From Steroidobacteraceae bacterium (GTDB lineage Bacteria; Pseudomonadota; Gammaproteobacteria; Steroidobacterales; Steroidobacteraceae), in assembly GCA_025927665.1 (NCBI GenBank), contig JAICKZ010000126.1:1-8952 (forward strand): a stretch of DNA of 8,952 nt, written 5' to 3'. Position numbers and translations under genes: made by a program. How positions within the stretch are numbered: the stretch's first letter is position 1; every line of letters starts with the position of its first letter. Shown one piece after another: positions 1 to 7,006 of this stretch. A model generated the notes under the pieces. The model searched no databases, was not told the origin of the DNA, and saw nothing but the letters and a program-made list of their open reading frames with translations.

Positions 1-291
1 ACGCATTGGTCACGCCTGCATGAAGACATCGCCGTAATCACTTGGAGTTCATTCCTCGTCGCCTGTGTAGCCACCATGTTATTTTTTGCATTGATTGATC
101 CTGATTATCTAATCGAGACATTAAATCATCCGGTATGGCTGCCGAATCGAATGAGTGGTTATGCACTGGGTTTCTTTTTCTTCTGGTTTATAGCAGCCGG
201 TGCTGCCAGCATCACGGCTTACATGCTGGATACCTCTCGTGAGCATTTTCAACTAGATGATCACGACAAGGTAAAACGGAGTGCACCTTGA
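1..291 (+). CDS. Small two-helix membrane protein, 5' end outside the window (unknown function)
   Basis: The reading frame is open from the first base to a TGA at 289-291, so the gene begins upstream; 96 residues are visible. The ATG at 76 lies inside the first membrane helix and is probably internal. Two hydrophobic segments are visible, at about residues 13-32 and 54-76, joined by a loop with DPDYL and HPVWLPNR. The charged C-terminus (REHFQLDDHDKVKR) should be cytoplasmic if both ends are inside. I do not recognise the family. Its stop overlaps the TTG start of ccoG in a shared TTGA, which implies translational coupling and a role linked to cbb3 oxidase assembly or structure. It does not look like CcoP, since there is no CxxCH haem motif in the visible part. 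CcoQ is possible only loosely. Confidence 0.7.
   Translation, partial: THWSRLHEDIAVITWSSFLVACVATMLFFALIDPDYLIETLNHPVWLPNRMSGYALGFFFFWFIAAGAASITAYMLDTSREHFQLDDHDKVKRSAP
278..281 (+). promoter_or_regulatory. Ribosome binding site supporting the ccoG TTG start
   Basis: GGAG lies six bases before the TTG at 288. It sits inside the last codons of the upstream gene. The first in-frame ATG of ccoG is beyond residue 120, in the middle of the membrane domain, so this site is what favours the TTG start. Confidence 0.6.
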
Positions 292-1682
292 GTAAAGAAA
301 TTCGCAATAAAAATAATGATAACGACAATGACGCTTTGTATGCGGCACATCAAAAAGTGTATCCACGTGAAGTGCCAGGTCGATTTCGTCGTTGGCGCAG
401 TGTTGCCACCGTCGTATTACTTGGTTTGTTCTACAGCGTGGCATGGCTACGTTGGAATGGACATCAAGCCATTTTGTTCGACTTGCCCGCACGCAAGTTT
501 TACATTTTTGGACTGACATTTTTACCGCAAGATTTTTTCTTTCTCACCTGGTTGCTGGTCATTGCTGCATTGACTTTATTTTTTGTAACCGCCGTCGCCG
601 GTCGTTTGTGGTGTGGTTACGCCTGTCCACAAACCGTGTGGACCGATGCCTTTGTGTGGATGGAGCGCATTGCGGAAGGTAATCGTCAACAACGTATCAA
701 GCTTGACCAAGCGCCATTTAGCTTTAACAAACTGTGGCGTAAAACATTCAAGCAGATCATGTGGATTAGCTTTGCGCTGTATACGGGATTTACATTTGTT
801 GGCTACTTCACGCCGATACGCCAACTGTTTCATGAGTTGATTACTTTAAGCACCGGTCCGTGGGAAACATTCTGGGTGTTTTTCTATGGATTCGCCACAT
901 ACGGCAATGCGGGCTTTTTGCGTGAACAAGTGTGCAAGTACATGTGTCCTTATGCGCGTTTTCAAAGCGCCATGTTTGATGCCAATACATTGGTGATCGC
1001 ATATGACGCAGCTCGTGGCGAGCCACGCGGTTCGCGTGCACGAGGTCTGGATTATAAAGCGGAAGGATTAGGTAATTGCATTGACTGCACCGTGTGTGTT
1101 CAGGCTTGTCCAACGGGCATTGATATTCGCAAAGGTTTGCAAATCGAATGCATTGCTTGCGCTGCCTGCATCGACGCTTGCGATACCGTAATGGACAAAA
1201 TGAATTATCCGCGTGGATTAGTGCGTTATTCTACGCAGGCGGCAATCGAAGGAAACGCGCCGCATGTAATTCGTCCGCGAACTTTGGTGTATGCCCTTTT
1301 GTTGGGATCGATGATCAGCGGTTTTGCATACGCAGTGACCCATCGCGATTTAGTACAAATAGATGTAATACGTGATCGCAAATCGTTGTATCGAGAATTG
1401 AGCGATGGCCAGATAGAAAACGTTTACACCGTGCACATCATCAACAAAGATACTGTTGCACATGATTTCAAATTGAGTGTGGAACAATTGCCAGGTGCGG
1501 TTATTGACAGCGGTCATGATGTTATTCATGCGGTCGCCGGTGAAGTGATCAGCGTAGCTGTGCGCATCAAGACATTACCGCTTGATAAAGGCGGTGGTCG
1601 TGATATTCGAGTTGTCGCCGATTCACTGGACACGCCACCGTTGCATGCCGAATCGAAAACGCGCTTCTTTTCTCCGGATTGA
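288..1682 (+). CDS. ccoG: Cytochrome c oxidase accessory protein CcoG (FixG/RdxA family)
   Basis: A 464-residue membrane polyferredoxin. CcoG family members have been shown to act as cupric reductases supplying Cu(I) for the CuB site of cbb3 oxidase. Hydrophobic segments lie at about residues 38-56, 82-105, 157-175, 190-207 and 331-350. Membrane-side cysteine pairs are WCGYACP (C109, C113) and CKYMCP (C216, C220). Two 4Fe-4S motifs follow: C264/C267/C270 with C274, and C288/C291/C294 with C298. The last ~105 residues form the periplasmic Ig-like domain typical of FixG. Length is normal for the family. The TTG start with GGAG gives an N-terminus ending in YPREVPGRF, a usual CcoG entry sequence. 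The start overlaps the stop of the preceding gene. The next gene is 24 bases downstream. All expected cysteines are present, so the protein looks functional. Confidence 0.96.
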   Translation: MSKEIRNKNNDNDNDALYAAHQKVYPREVPGRFRRWRSVATVVLLGLFYSVAWLRWNGHQAILFDLPARKFYIFGLTFLPQDFFFLTWLLVIAALTLFFVTAVAGRLWCGYACPQTVWTDAFVWMERIAEGNRQQRIKLDQAPFSFNKLWRKTFKQIMWISFALYTGFTFVGYFTPIRQLFHELITLSTGPWETFWVFFYGFATYGNAGFLREQVCKYMCPYARFQSAMFDANTLVIAYDAARGEPRGSRARGLDYKAEGLGNCIDCTVCVQACPTGIDIRKGLQIECIACAACIDACDTVMDKMNYPRGLVRYSTQAAIEGNAPHVIRPRTLVYALLLGSMISGFAYAVTHRDLVQIDVIRDRKSLYRELSDGQIENVYTVHIINKDTVAHDFKLSVEQLPGAVIDSGHDVIHAVAGEVISVAVRIKTLPLDKGGGRDIRVVADSLDTPPLHAESKTRFFSPD

Positions 1683-1706
1683 TTACTCTATCTTCTTGAG
1701 GTTTAT

Positions 1707-1925
1707 ATGAGCGAACACAATAGTACGCCACGTCGGTACGGATCATGGGCATGGTTACTCGCGGTGCCGCCCTTACTTGCCGTGATTGGCGGTGCACTTA
1801 CCCTATATGTGGTGGTGAAATATCCGGATCAAGCTATTGTTGTTGAAAGTAAGGCAGAGGTGCCCGACGAACAAGGACGCATGCATCAACACATCGTTAA
1901 TTCGGTAACGCCACCCCTTAAATAG
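1707..1925 (+). CDS. ccoH: Short CcoH/FixH-like cbb3 assembly protein
   Basis: A 72-residue protein with one membrane helix at about residues 14-37 and a short C-terminal tail. The segment after the helix (VKYPDQAIVVE) resembles the start of the periplasmic part of FixH/CcoH proteins, and the position between ccoG and ccoI is the usual one for ccoH. CcoH is a single-span protein needed for stable cbb3 oxidase assembly. Typical FixH proteins are roughly twice this long and carry an Ig-like periplasmic domain, which is absent here. ccoI begins 7 bases after the stop, leaving no room for a lost C-terminus unless the two frames were joined by an error. The ATG has TTGAGG five bases upstream. The identification depends on position and a short similarity, so it is less certain than its neighbours. 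Confidence 0.68.
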   Translation: MSEHNSTPRRYGSWAWLLAVPPLLAVIGGALTLYVVVKYPDQAIVVESKAEVPDEQGRMHQHIVNSVTPPLK

Positions 1926-1932
1926 TGCACTG

Positions 1933-4368
1933 GTGAATGCACAAATTGATAGTGCTGACAAAATCGATTCGCAATCCGTAGGCGAGGCTCGGTTTTGTTT
2001 TCACTGCAATGAACTTATTCCGGTCGGAATAAAAATCTTTGCGCAAATCAAGCAACGCAACGAAGCAATGTGTTGCGAAGGTTGTCGTGCCGTCGCTGAA
2101 TTGATCACTGTTGCCGGACTACAAGATTATTATCAATATCGAAGTCAGCCAGCGTTAAAACCTGAACAAGCCAATGATGAATGGTCGTTGTATTCACAAT
2201 CTGGTATCGCAAAACAATATGTAAGCAGTGAATATCCCGATAAATGTGCTGCAACGATATTGGTTGATGGCTTACGTTGCGCCGCTTGTTCGTGGTTAAT
2301 CGATCGCATGTTACGGCGAGACTCGAACATCATCAATGTCGATGTCAATGTGGCGACGGCCAGAGTACATGTGACATGGCGAGGTGCAGTAACTTACTTT
2401 GCTGAAGTGTTGCGCGCATTGTCGCGACTTGGATATCGACCCCACGCTCTCGATGCACAGGGATTGCAACAATATACCGATAACGAACGTCGCAATATGC
2501 TCAAACGATTAGGTGTATCGGGCGTAGGCATGATGCAGGTGATGATGTATGTACTGCCCACCTACTTGCATAACGATATGGATGTGACGGTACGACACTA
2601 CTTACAATTGGTTGGATTGATGCTGACCACGCCAGTATTGTTTTATGCGGGCTGGCCATTTCTTGAAAGTGCAGCGCGTGCAGTACGACTGCACTCGATC
2701 AATATGGATGTACCTGTGGTTATGGCGTTGTTACTGGCTTATGGTGCAAGTGTATTTAATACCTTGTTGTGGCAAGGCGAGACTTACTTTGATTCGGTCA
2801 GCATGTTTATATTCTTGTTGACGTTGTCACGCTTCGTGGTGATGACGGTGCGACATCATAGTCATAGTGTTGCCGACGCATTGGTGCGCATTCAACCGCG
2901 CATTGCGCATGTCATGCGTGATGGGAACCTCGTCGATGTACCGGTATCGCAGCTCTTGAACAACGATACGGTGTTAGTGCGCGTGGGAGACACGGTACCT
3001 GCCGATGGGTTGATCATTGATGGATGTTCGACGTTGAATGAACAATTGCTCACAGGTGAATCTTTGCCGGTTATGCGCAAGGTAAATTCAAGTGTCATGG
3101 CAGGAAGTATCAATCTTACCGCGCCATTGTCTATACGCATAACAGAGATAGGGCAACGCACAGTTTTATCGGGCATTCTTGCACTCTTGGAACAAGTGCA
3201 GCGCGATAAACCTGCAGCGGTGCTGTTGGCAGATAAAATTTCGCGACGATTCTTGCAGAGTATGTTACTCATCACTGTAGTTGTCGCGTTGAGTTGGTGG
3301 TGGATTGACCCGTCGCGTATATTCACCACAGTGCTTGCGGTATTGGTCGTCACTTGTCCCTGTGCACTATCGTTGGCGGCGCCTGCGGTGATTGCTTCGG
3401 CAACGACTACGCTGGCACGACGGGGGTTATTGATTACGCATGCAGACACCATCGAGCAACTCGCACAAGTGGAGACAATGGTATTCGATAAAACCGGTAC
3501 CTTGACCACGGGCAATATTGTGGTGGCTCATATAACCACATACGGACAGCTGAATGAAGATCAGTGTCGTGATATTGCCGCCGCGTTGGAGAGCGCCGTT
3601 AGTCATCCTATTGCGCAGGCATTTAGTTCAGTGCGTTCAGGTACGCAACGTGCAAGCAATCTTCGAGTGGTTCCAGGGGCAGGAGTCGAAGGTGAAGTTG
3701 ATAATGTGTTGTATCGACTTGGCAGTCCTGCATTCGTGAATGAACTAAGTAACAAGCCTCTAAATAAAGTTGATAACACCGCAATCTGGTTGAGTGATCA
3801 ACGTGTGGTATTGGCGTGCTTTGAACTGAGCGATGACTTACGTAGTGATACCAAGGCTTGCATCGATGAACTCAATCGAATGCAGGTTCGCACTGTCGTT
3901 CTCAGTGGCGATGCAAGCGTTGCAGTAGAACAAATTGCCCAGCACTGTAATATTGCCGAACATCACGCACGCCAATCGCCTGCAGCAAAAGTAAAGATGC
4001 TCAAGCAATATCAAGTATGTTCACCTGTCGCAATGGTGGGAGATGGCATTAACGATGCTCCAGTCTTGGCTGCAGCATCTGTATCAATCGCCATGGGCGC
4101 CGGGACGGCATTGGCTCAGGCCAGCGCGGATGCAATTTTGATGAACAATGCATTGCGGGTATTGCCACACGCAATTGCCATCGCGCGACGAGCACAGCGA
4201 ATCATGAAACAAAATCTATGTTGGGCCGCGATTTACAATTTAAGCGCCGTACCACTTGCAGCGACGGGCTACATTTCACCTTGGTTGGCTGCGGCGGGGA
4301 TGTCATTTAGTTCGATCCTGGTTGTTTTGAACGCTGCGCGTGTACTTAAACGAGATCGATCATCATGA
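1933..4368 (+). CDS. ccoI: CcoI/FixI copper-translocating P-type ATPase (P1B, CPx-type)
   Basis: An 811-residue P1B ATPase of the CcoI type, which exports copper across the inner membrane for cbb3 oxidase maturation. The N-terminus has a cysteine-rich motif (C22, C25, then CCEGC at 47-51) typical of CcoI, followed by an HMA-like domain with CAAC (C116, C119). Core motifs are TGES (374-377), the membrane metal site CPC (475-477), the phosphorylation motif DKTGT with D519, the HP motif (H558, P559), GDGINDAP (703-710), and YN in the penultimate helix region (768-769). All catalytic residues are intact. The start is GTG at 1933: the frame is closed upstream by a TAA at 1906, and only CTG at 1930 is an alternative. 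No strong ribosome site precedes it, so translation is probably coupled to ccoH, which ends 8 bases before. Its stop overlaps the ccoS start as ATGA. Confidence 0.96.
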   Translation: MNAQIDSADKIDSQSVGEARFCFHCNELIPVGIKIFAQIKQRNEAMCCEGCRAVAELITVAGLQDYYQYRSQPALKPEQANDEWSLYSQSGIAKQYVSSEYPDKCAATILVDGLRCAACSWLIDRMLRRDSNIINVDVNVATARVHVTWRGAVTYFAEVLRALSRLGYRPHALDAQGLQQYTDNERRNMLKRLGVSGVGMMQVMMYVLPTYLHNDMDVTVRHYLQLVGLMLTTPVLFYAGWPFLESAARAVRLHSINMDVPVVMALLLAYGASVFNTLLWQGETYFDSVSMFIFLLTLSRFVVMTVRHHSHSVADALVRIQPRIAHVMRDGNLVDVPVSQLLNNDTVLVRVGDTVPADGLIIDGCSTLNEQLLTGESLPVMRKVNSSVMAGSINLTAPLSIRITEIGQRTVLSGILALLEQVQRDKPAAVLLADKISRRFLQSMLLITVVVALSWWWIDPSRIFTTVLAVLVVTCPCALSLAAPAVIASATTTLARRGLLITHADTIEQLAQVETMVFDKTGTLTTGNIVVAHITTYGQLNEDQCRDIAAALESAVSHPIAQAFSSVRSGTQRASNLRVVPGAGVEGEVDNVLYRLGSPAFVNELSNKPLNKVDNTAIWLSDQRVVLACFELSDDLRSDTKACIDELNRMQVRTVVLSGDASVAVEQIAQHCNIAEHHARQSPAAKVKMLKQYQVCSPVAMVGDGINDAPVLAAASVSIAMGAGTALAQASADAILMNNALRVLPHAIAIARRAQRIMKQNLCWAAIYNLSAVPLAATGYISPWLAAAGMSFSSILVVLNAARVLKRDRSS

Positions 4369-4547
4369 GCATGATTGCTTTATTGATTCCACTTAGTCTA
4401 ATACTGGTTGTGATTGCGGTATGGGCATTCTTATGGGCTGTCAATGCTGGTCAATTTGATGATCTTGATACGCCAGCTTGGGATATGCTCAGTGATGATG
4501 ATTCAACGTTATCGGTAAAAAGCGAATCAATACAGGACAAGCATTGA
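4365..4547 (+). CDS. ccoS: CcoS, cbb3-type oxidase assembly protein
   Basis: A 60-residue protein with one N-terminal membrane helix (about residues 4-26) followed by the CcoS signature GQFDDLDTPAW (residues 29-39) and an acidic DDD at 44-46. CcoS (FixS) is needed for cofactor insertion into cbb3 oxidase. Length and motif match the family. The ATG overlaps the TGA of ccoI by four bases (ATGA), so its translation is almost certainly coupled to ccoI. A 100-base gap follows before the next gene. Confidence 0.95.
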   Translation: MSMIALLIPLSLILVVIAVWAFLWAVNAGQFDDLDTPAWDMLSDDDSTLSVKSESIQDKH

Positions 4548-4647
4548 TCACCTTGTATTTGCAGGAACGATGAGCACTGTATTCAAGCTGTTGTCGGAAT
4601 AAATAATGACGATACCGCTAACAGGACAAATATTGTGAGATCACTTA
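4548..4647 (+). other. Intergenic gap between ccoS and the TauE/SafE-like gene
   Basis: The largest gap in the window, 100 bases, with no convincing small gene. There is a short interrupted repeat GTGA-GA-TCAC at 4635-4644, just before the downstream ATG. I see no GC-rich hairpin with a T-run and no good -35/-10 pair, so it is unclear whether transcription continues from ccoS or restarts here. Confidence 0.4.
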
Positions 4648-5337
4648 ATGTCCGCTGATCTTACCTTCATCGCCGCATTTATCGCAGGCGTTACTGGCAG
4701 TATGCATTGCATGGTCATGTGCGGCGGCATTGCGGGCGCATTAGGAATGCGCGCACGTACTTTGGGAGTCACGGCACCGAAAGCTTTTTTATTTTCACTG
4801 ATTTATCAATTGGGACGATTGAGCAGTTATGCCGTGGCAGGTGCATGCGTGGGTGGTTTTGGCGTTATTGTCCAAGCGTTGTTGCAATGGCTACCCATTG
4901 CGCAGGCACTAAGAGTCGTTGCTGGAATCGTTCTAATCATGTTGGGATTGCAACTATCATTGCGTTGGAAATTGCTTCAACCTTTGGAACAATTAGGCGC
5001 GTCACTATGGCGACGGCTCGCACCATTAGCTCGACACACATCAAATCATGGAGTATTACAAACATTGCTGTTAGGTATGATATGGGGATGGCTACCATGT
5101 GGTTTGATTTATTCCATGCTGCTATTGGGCGCATTGCAAGGCAGCGCGCTTCATGGAGCAATGATCATGCTAGCGTTTGGCGCGGGTACTTTACCGACGA
5201 TGTTAAGCAGCAGCATACTTTCAGCACAGTTGACTCGCATCATGGCACTGCGGGAAATGCGTATCGGTGCGGGCTTATTGATGATGTTGCTGGGTTGGTG
5301 GACAATGTGGACAGCCATACAACATCATCATGCTTAA
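4648..5337 (+). CDS. TauE/SafE (DsbD_2-like) inner-membrane protein of cbb3 clusters
   Basis: A 229-residue polytopic membrane protein with about six hydrophobic segments. The signature MHCMVMCGG (residues 19-27, with C21 and C25) lies at the end of the first helix. A second conserved block, WGWLPCGLIYS (146-156, C151), and FGAGTLPTM (177-185) match the cytochrome c biogenesis/DsbD_2 branch annotated as sulfite exporter TauE/SafE. The protein ends in three histidines (226-228). Genes of this kind commonly follow ccoGHIS in proteobacteria. A part in copper or thiol handling for the oxidase is likely, but the substrate is not shown by the sequence. The ATG at 4648 has only a weak ribosome site, and an in-frame stop lies four codons upstream (TGA at 4636), which bounds the start. 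Sulfite export as such is not implied. Confidence 0.88.
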   Translation: MSADLTFIAAFIAGVTGSMHCMVMCGGIAGALGMRARTLGVTAPKAFLFSLIYQLGRLSSYAVAGACVGGFGVIVQALLQWLPIAQALRVVAGIVLIMLGLQLSLRWKLLQPLEQLGASLWRRLAPLARHTSNHGVLQTLLLGMIWGWLPCGLIYSMLLLGALQGSALHGAMIMLAFGAGTLPTMLSSSILSAQLTRIMALREMRIGAGLLMMLLGWWTMWTAIQHHHA

Positions 5338-5348
5338 TTGATAACAAT

Positions 5349-6935
5349 ATGAATGCACCGTTTGATCAAACGGCAGTTACACAAGGGCCGCTGCGTCAAG
5401 TTCAACCAGAACTTGAAACTTTGCTTGATGCGGCCATCGATGGAGTGATGATTGTGGATCACAAAGGACGTGTGCGCTTGATGAGTCATGCAGCCGAGTT
5501 AATGTTTGATCGTCAGGAAACTGATGTGCTCGGGCATAACATCAGTTTGTTATTGCCGGATTTTGAAACGCTATTGCATCGCCATGTTATTTCATTTGAA
5601 CTTAGCATCAATCCATTGCGACGCAGTCGTAGTCTGGGGCAGCATCACGAGACCATTGGCTTGCGCAGCGATGGTGTTCGCTTTGAAGTAGAATTGGGTG
5701 TCGGTACCATTCGTGGTATTGAACCTGCACGCTATGTTGTATTCGTTCGCGATATCAGCGAACGTAAATTGCGTGATAGAGCTTTGCAACGCAGTGAAGC
5801 GGCTTTGCACACGGCACAAGCGCTGGCAAATATTGGCAACTACGTTATTTATTACGATGGTGTGACGGAAGACTACGCGTCGCCGCAGTTGATACGCATG
5901 TTCGATTGGATTGCGGCAGATGAAGATCGACGTCTTGGTAAGTTGACCAATCGTATGCTGGCGGCGGTGCATCCAGCAGATCGTACTTTGGTGATGAATG
6001 CTTTTTCTGATCTGGATTCCGAGGCAGTTACGATCGATATCAGCTATCGCATCATCAACACTAAATCCGAAATCAGTTACATTCATCACTTAGCGCAAGT
6101 GATTCGCAATGTACATGGTCGTGCCATACAGCATGTCGGTACCTTGCACGATATTACCGAAAGAAAACTGGCCGATTATGAATTGCAGCAAATGCAAAAT
6201 CGCATTACGCATTCGGGTCGAGTTTCTATCCTGGGTGAAATGGCAACGGGAATTGCACATGAAGTGAATCAGCCATTGACGGCAATCGCGACCTACGCAA
6301 AGGCTTGTTTGCGCTTGATGGGCAACAATGATTGCACCACTGAAGAAATCAACGCGACGCTGGAACAAATTGCGCAACAAGCATTGCGTGCCGGTGAAGT
6401 AATACGACGCATGAGATCCTTTGTGCGTTATCATGAAGCTAACACTGAACCGATTGAATGCGAGCACATACTGAAAGAGTTGGTTCAGCTTGCACAAACC
6501 GATGCGCATTACCATGCAGTGCAATTGGTGATTGAGCCTTCAACTGAGACGTTAATGGTGCAGGCCGATCCAGTGCAGATTCAACAAGTGTTGCTGAATT
6601 TGGTACGTAATTCCATCGATGCCATGCAAGAAACTGTCGATCCGAATCGTGTGATTGTATTGCGTACCTGTGTCAACGATGCGGGTGAGGTGGAATTCAT
6701 GGTTGCGGATCGTGGTCATGGAATCAGAGCCGAAATTGCACAAGAATTATTCAATCCGTTTTATACCACCAAGCTTTCAGGCACTGGGCTGGGTTTGTCC
6801 ATCAGTCAGTCGATCATTCGCGCGCATGGTGGCAAGTTGTGGCACGATGCCAACCCAGGTGGTGGCGCACGTTTCTTCTTTTCCTTGCCACGAGTTGGTA
6901 ATGCATTGACAAGCACATCAAATAAACGTTATTAA
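5349..6935 (+). CDS. fixL: FixL-type PAS-PAS sensor histidine kinase
   Basis: A 528-residue soluble kinase with no membrane helix. PAS domain 1 spans about residues 20-138 and ends in FVRDISERK. PAS domain 2 spans about 150-272 and ends in LHDITERK. The dimerisation/phosphoacceptor helix contains GIAHEVNQPL with H304. The ATPase domain has the N-box (N421), G1 box DRGHG (454-458) and G2 box GTGLGL (478-483). In the first PAS, H77 lies ten positions along the LLPDFETLLH stretch, matching the position of the FixL haem-ligand histidine, but FixL regulatory arginines are not evident. The frame stays open far upstream across the preceding gene. ATG 5349 is preferred because it follows that gene by 11 bases and precedes PAS 1 with a normal lead-in. 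Its ribosome site is weak. The partner fixJ lies 71 bases downstream. Oxygen sensing is inferred. A non-haem PAS kinase is the main alternative. Confidence 0.9.
   Translation: MNAPFDQTAVTQGPLRQVQPELETLLDAAIDGVMIVDHKGRVRLMSHAAELMFDRQETDVLGHNISLLLPDFETLLHRHVISFELSINPLRRSRSLGQHHETIGLRSDGVRFEVELGVGTIRGIEPARYVVFVRDISERKLRDRALQRSEAALHTAQALANIGNYVIYYDGVTEDYASPQLIRMFDWIAADEDRRLGKLTNRMLAAVHPADRTLVMNAFSDLDSEAVTIDISYRIINTKSEISYIHHLAQVIRNVHGRAIQHVGTLHDITERKLADYELQQMQNRITHSGRVSILGEMATGIAHEVNQPLTAIATYAKACLRLMGNNDCTTEEINATLEQIAQQALRAGEVIRRMRSFVRYHEANTEPIECEHILKELVQLAQTDAHYHAVQLVIEPSTETLMVQADPVQIQQVLLNLVRNSIDAMQETVDPNRVIVLRTCVNDAGEVEFMVADRGHGIRAEIAQELFNPFYTTKLSGTGLGLSISQSIIRAHGGKLWHDANPGGGARFFFSLPRVGNALTSTSNKRY
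5358..5373. repeat. 16-base perfect palindrome in the start of fixL
   Basis: CCGTTTGATCAAACGG reads the same on both strands and covers codons 4 to 9 of fixL, six bases after the start codon. In mRNA it could form a six-base-pair stem with a GAUC loop. It could also be a protein-binding site. The two TTGAT/ATCAA halves overlap, so it is not an FNR box, which needs four bases between them. Confidence 0.7.
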
Positions 6936-6940
6936 CGTTT
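6924..6940. repeat. Inverted repeat across the fixL stop codon
   Basis: AAACGTT-ATT-AACGTTT is a perfect seven-base inverted repeat with a three-base loop, and it contains the TAA stop of fixL (6933-6935). It is AT-rich and has no T-run after it, so it is a poor terminator candidate. An operator or mRNA processing structure between fixL and fixJ is possible. Confidence 0.6.
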
Positions 6941-6941
6941 C

Positions 6942-6960
6942 TGAATATTCAACAATGAAT
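6942..6960. repeat. TGAAT/ATTCA repeated half-sites upstream of fixJ
   Basis: TGAATATTCA (6942-6951) is a perfect ten-base palindrome. After ACAA the half-site TGAAT recurs at 6956-6960, giving three alternating half-sites about 47-65 bases before the fixJ start. The placement would suit an operator, but no known regulator is assigned. Confidence 0.5.
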
Positions 6961-6995
6961 GTAAATTGAAAAGTTCTTATTGATAAAACAATGTC

Positions 6996-7002
6996 GGGGG
7001 GA
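6996..7002 (+). promoter_or_regulatory. Ribosome binding site that fixes the fixJ start
   Basis: Six G residues followed by A (GGGGGGA) can pair with the 16S tail with one G-U wobble. It lies four bases before TTG 7007. An upstream in-frame TTG at 6980 has no such site, so 7007 is preferred. Confidence 0.65.
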
Positions 7003-7006
7003 ACTC

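Noticed and set aside
1923..1935. Frameshift joining ccoH and ccoI
   Set aside because: The two proteins have separate, sensible ends and starts and belong to different families; the close spacing is typical of coupled operon genes.
2892..3515. A 207-codon minus-strand open frame inside ccoI
   Set aside because: It is antisense to well-conserved ATPase motifs and has no recognisable domains; it is a shadow frame.
4635..4644. CRP-like site GTGA-GA-TCAC
   Set aside because: The spacer is two bases rather than six, and the site abuts the start codon, so it does not fit CRP binding.
4707..5348. Long open frame upstream of the fixL start, overlapping the whole TauE/SafE-like gene
   Set aside because: The translation has no domain character and lies over a clear membrane-protein gene; the kinase has a sensible ATG at 5349.
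5358..5373. FNR/ANR box in the fixL palindrome
   Set aside because: FNR-type sites need TTGAT and ATCAA separated by four bases; here the halves overlap.
5592..6524. Two minus-strand open frames (165 and 144 codons) within fixL
   Set aside because: They are antisense to the PAS and kinase domains, have no family features, and are explained by codon use of fixL.
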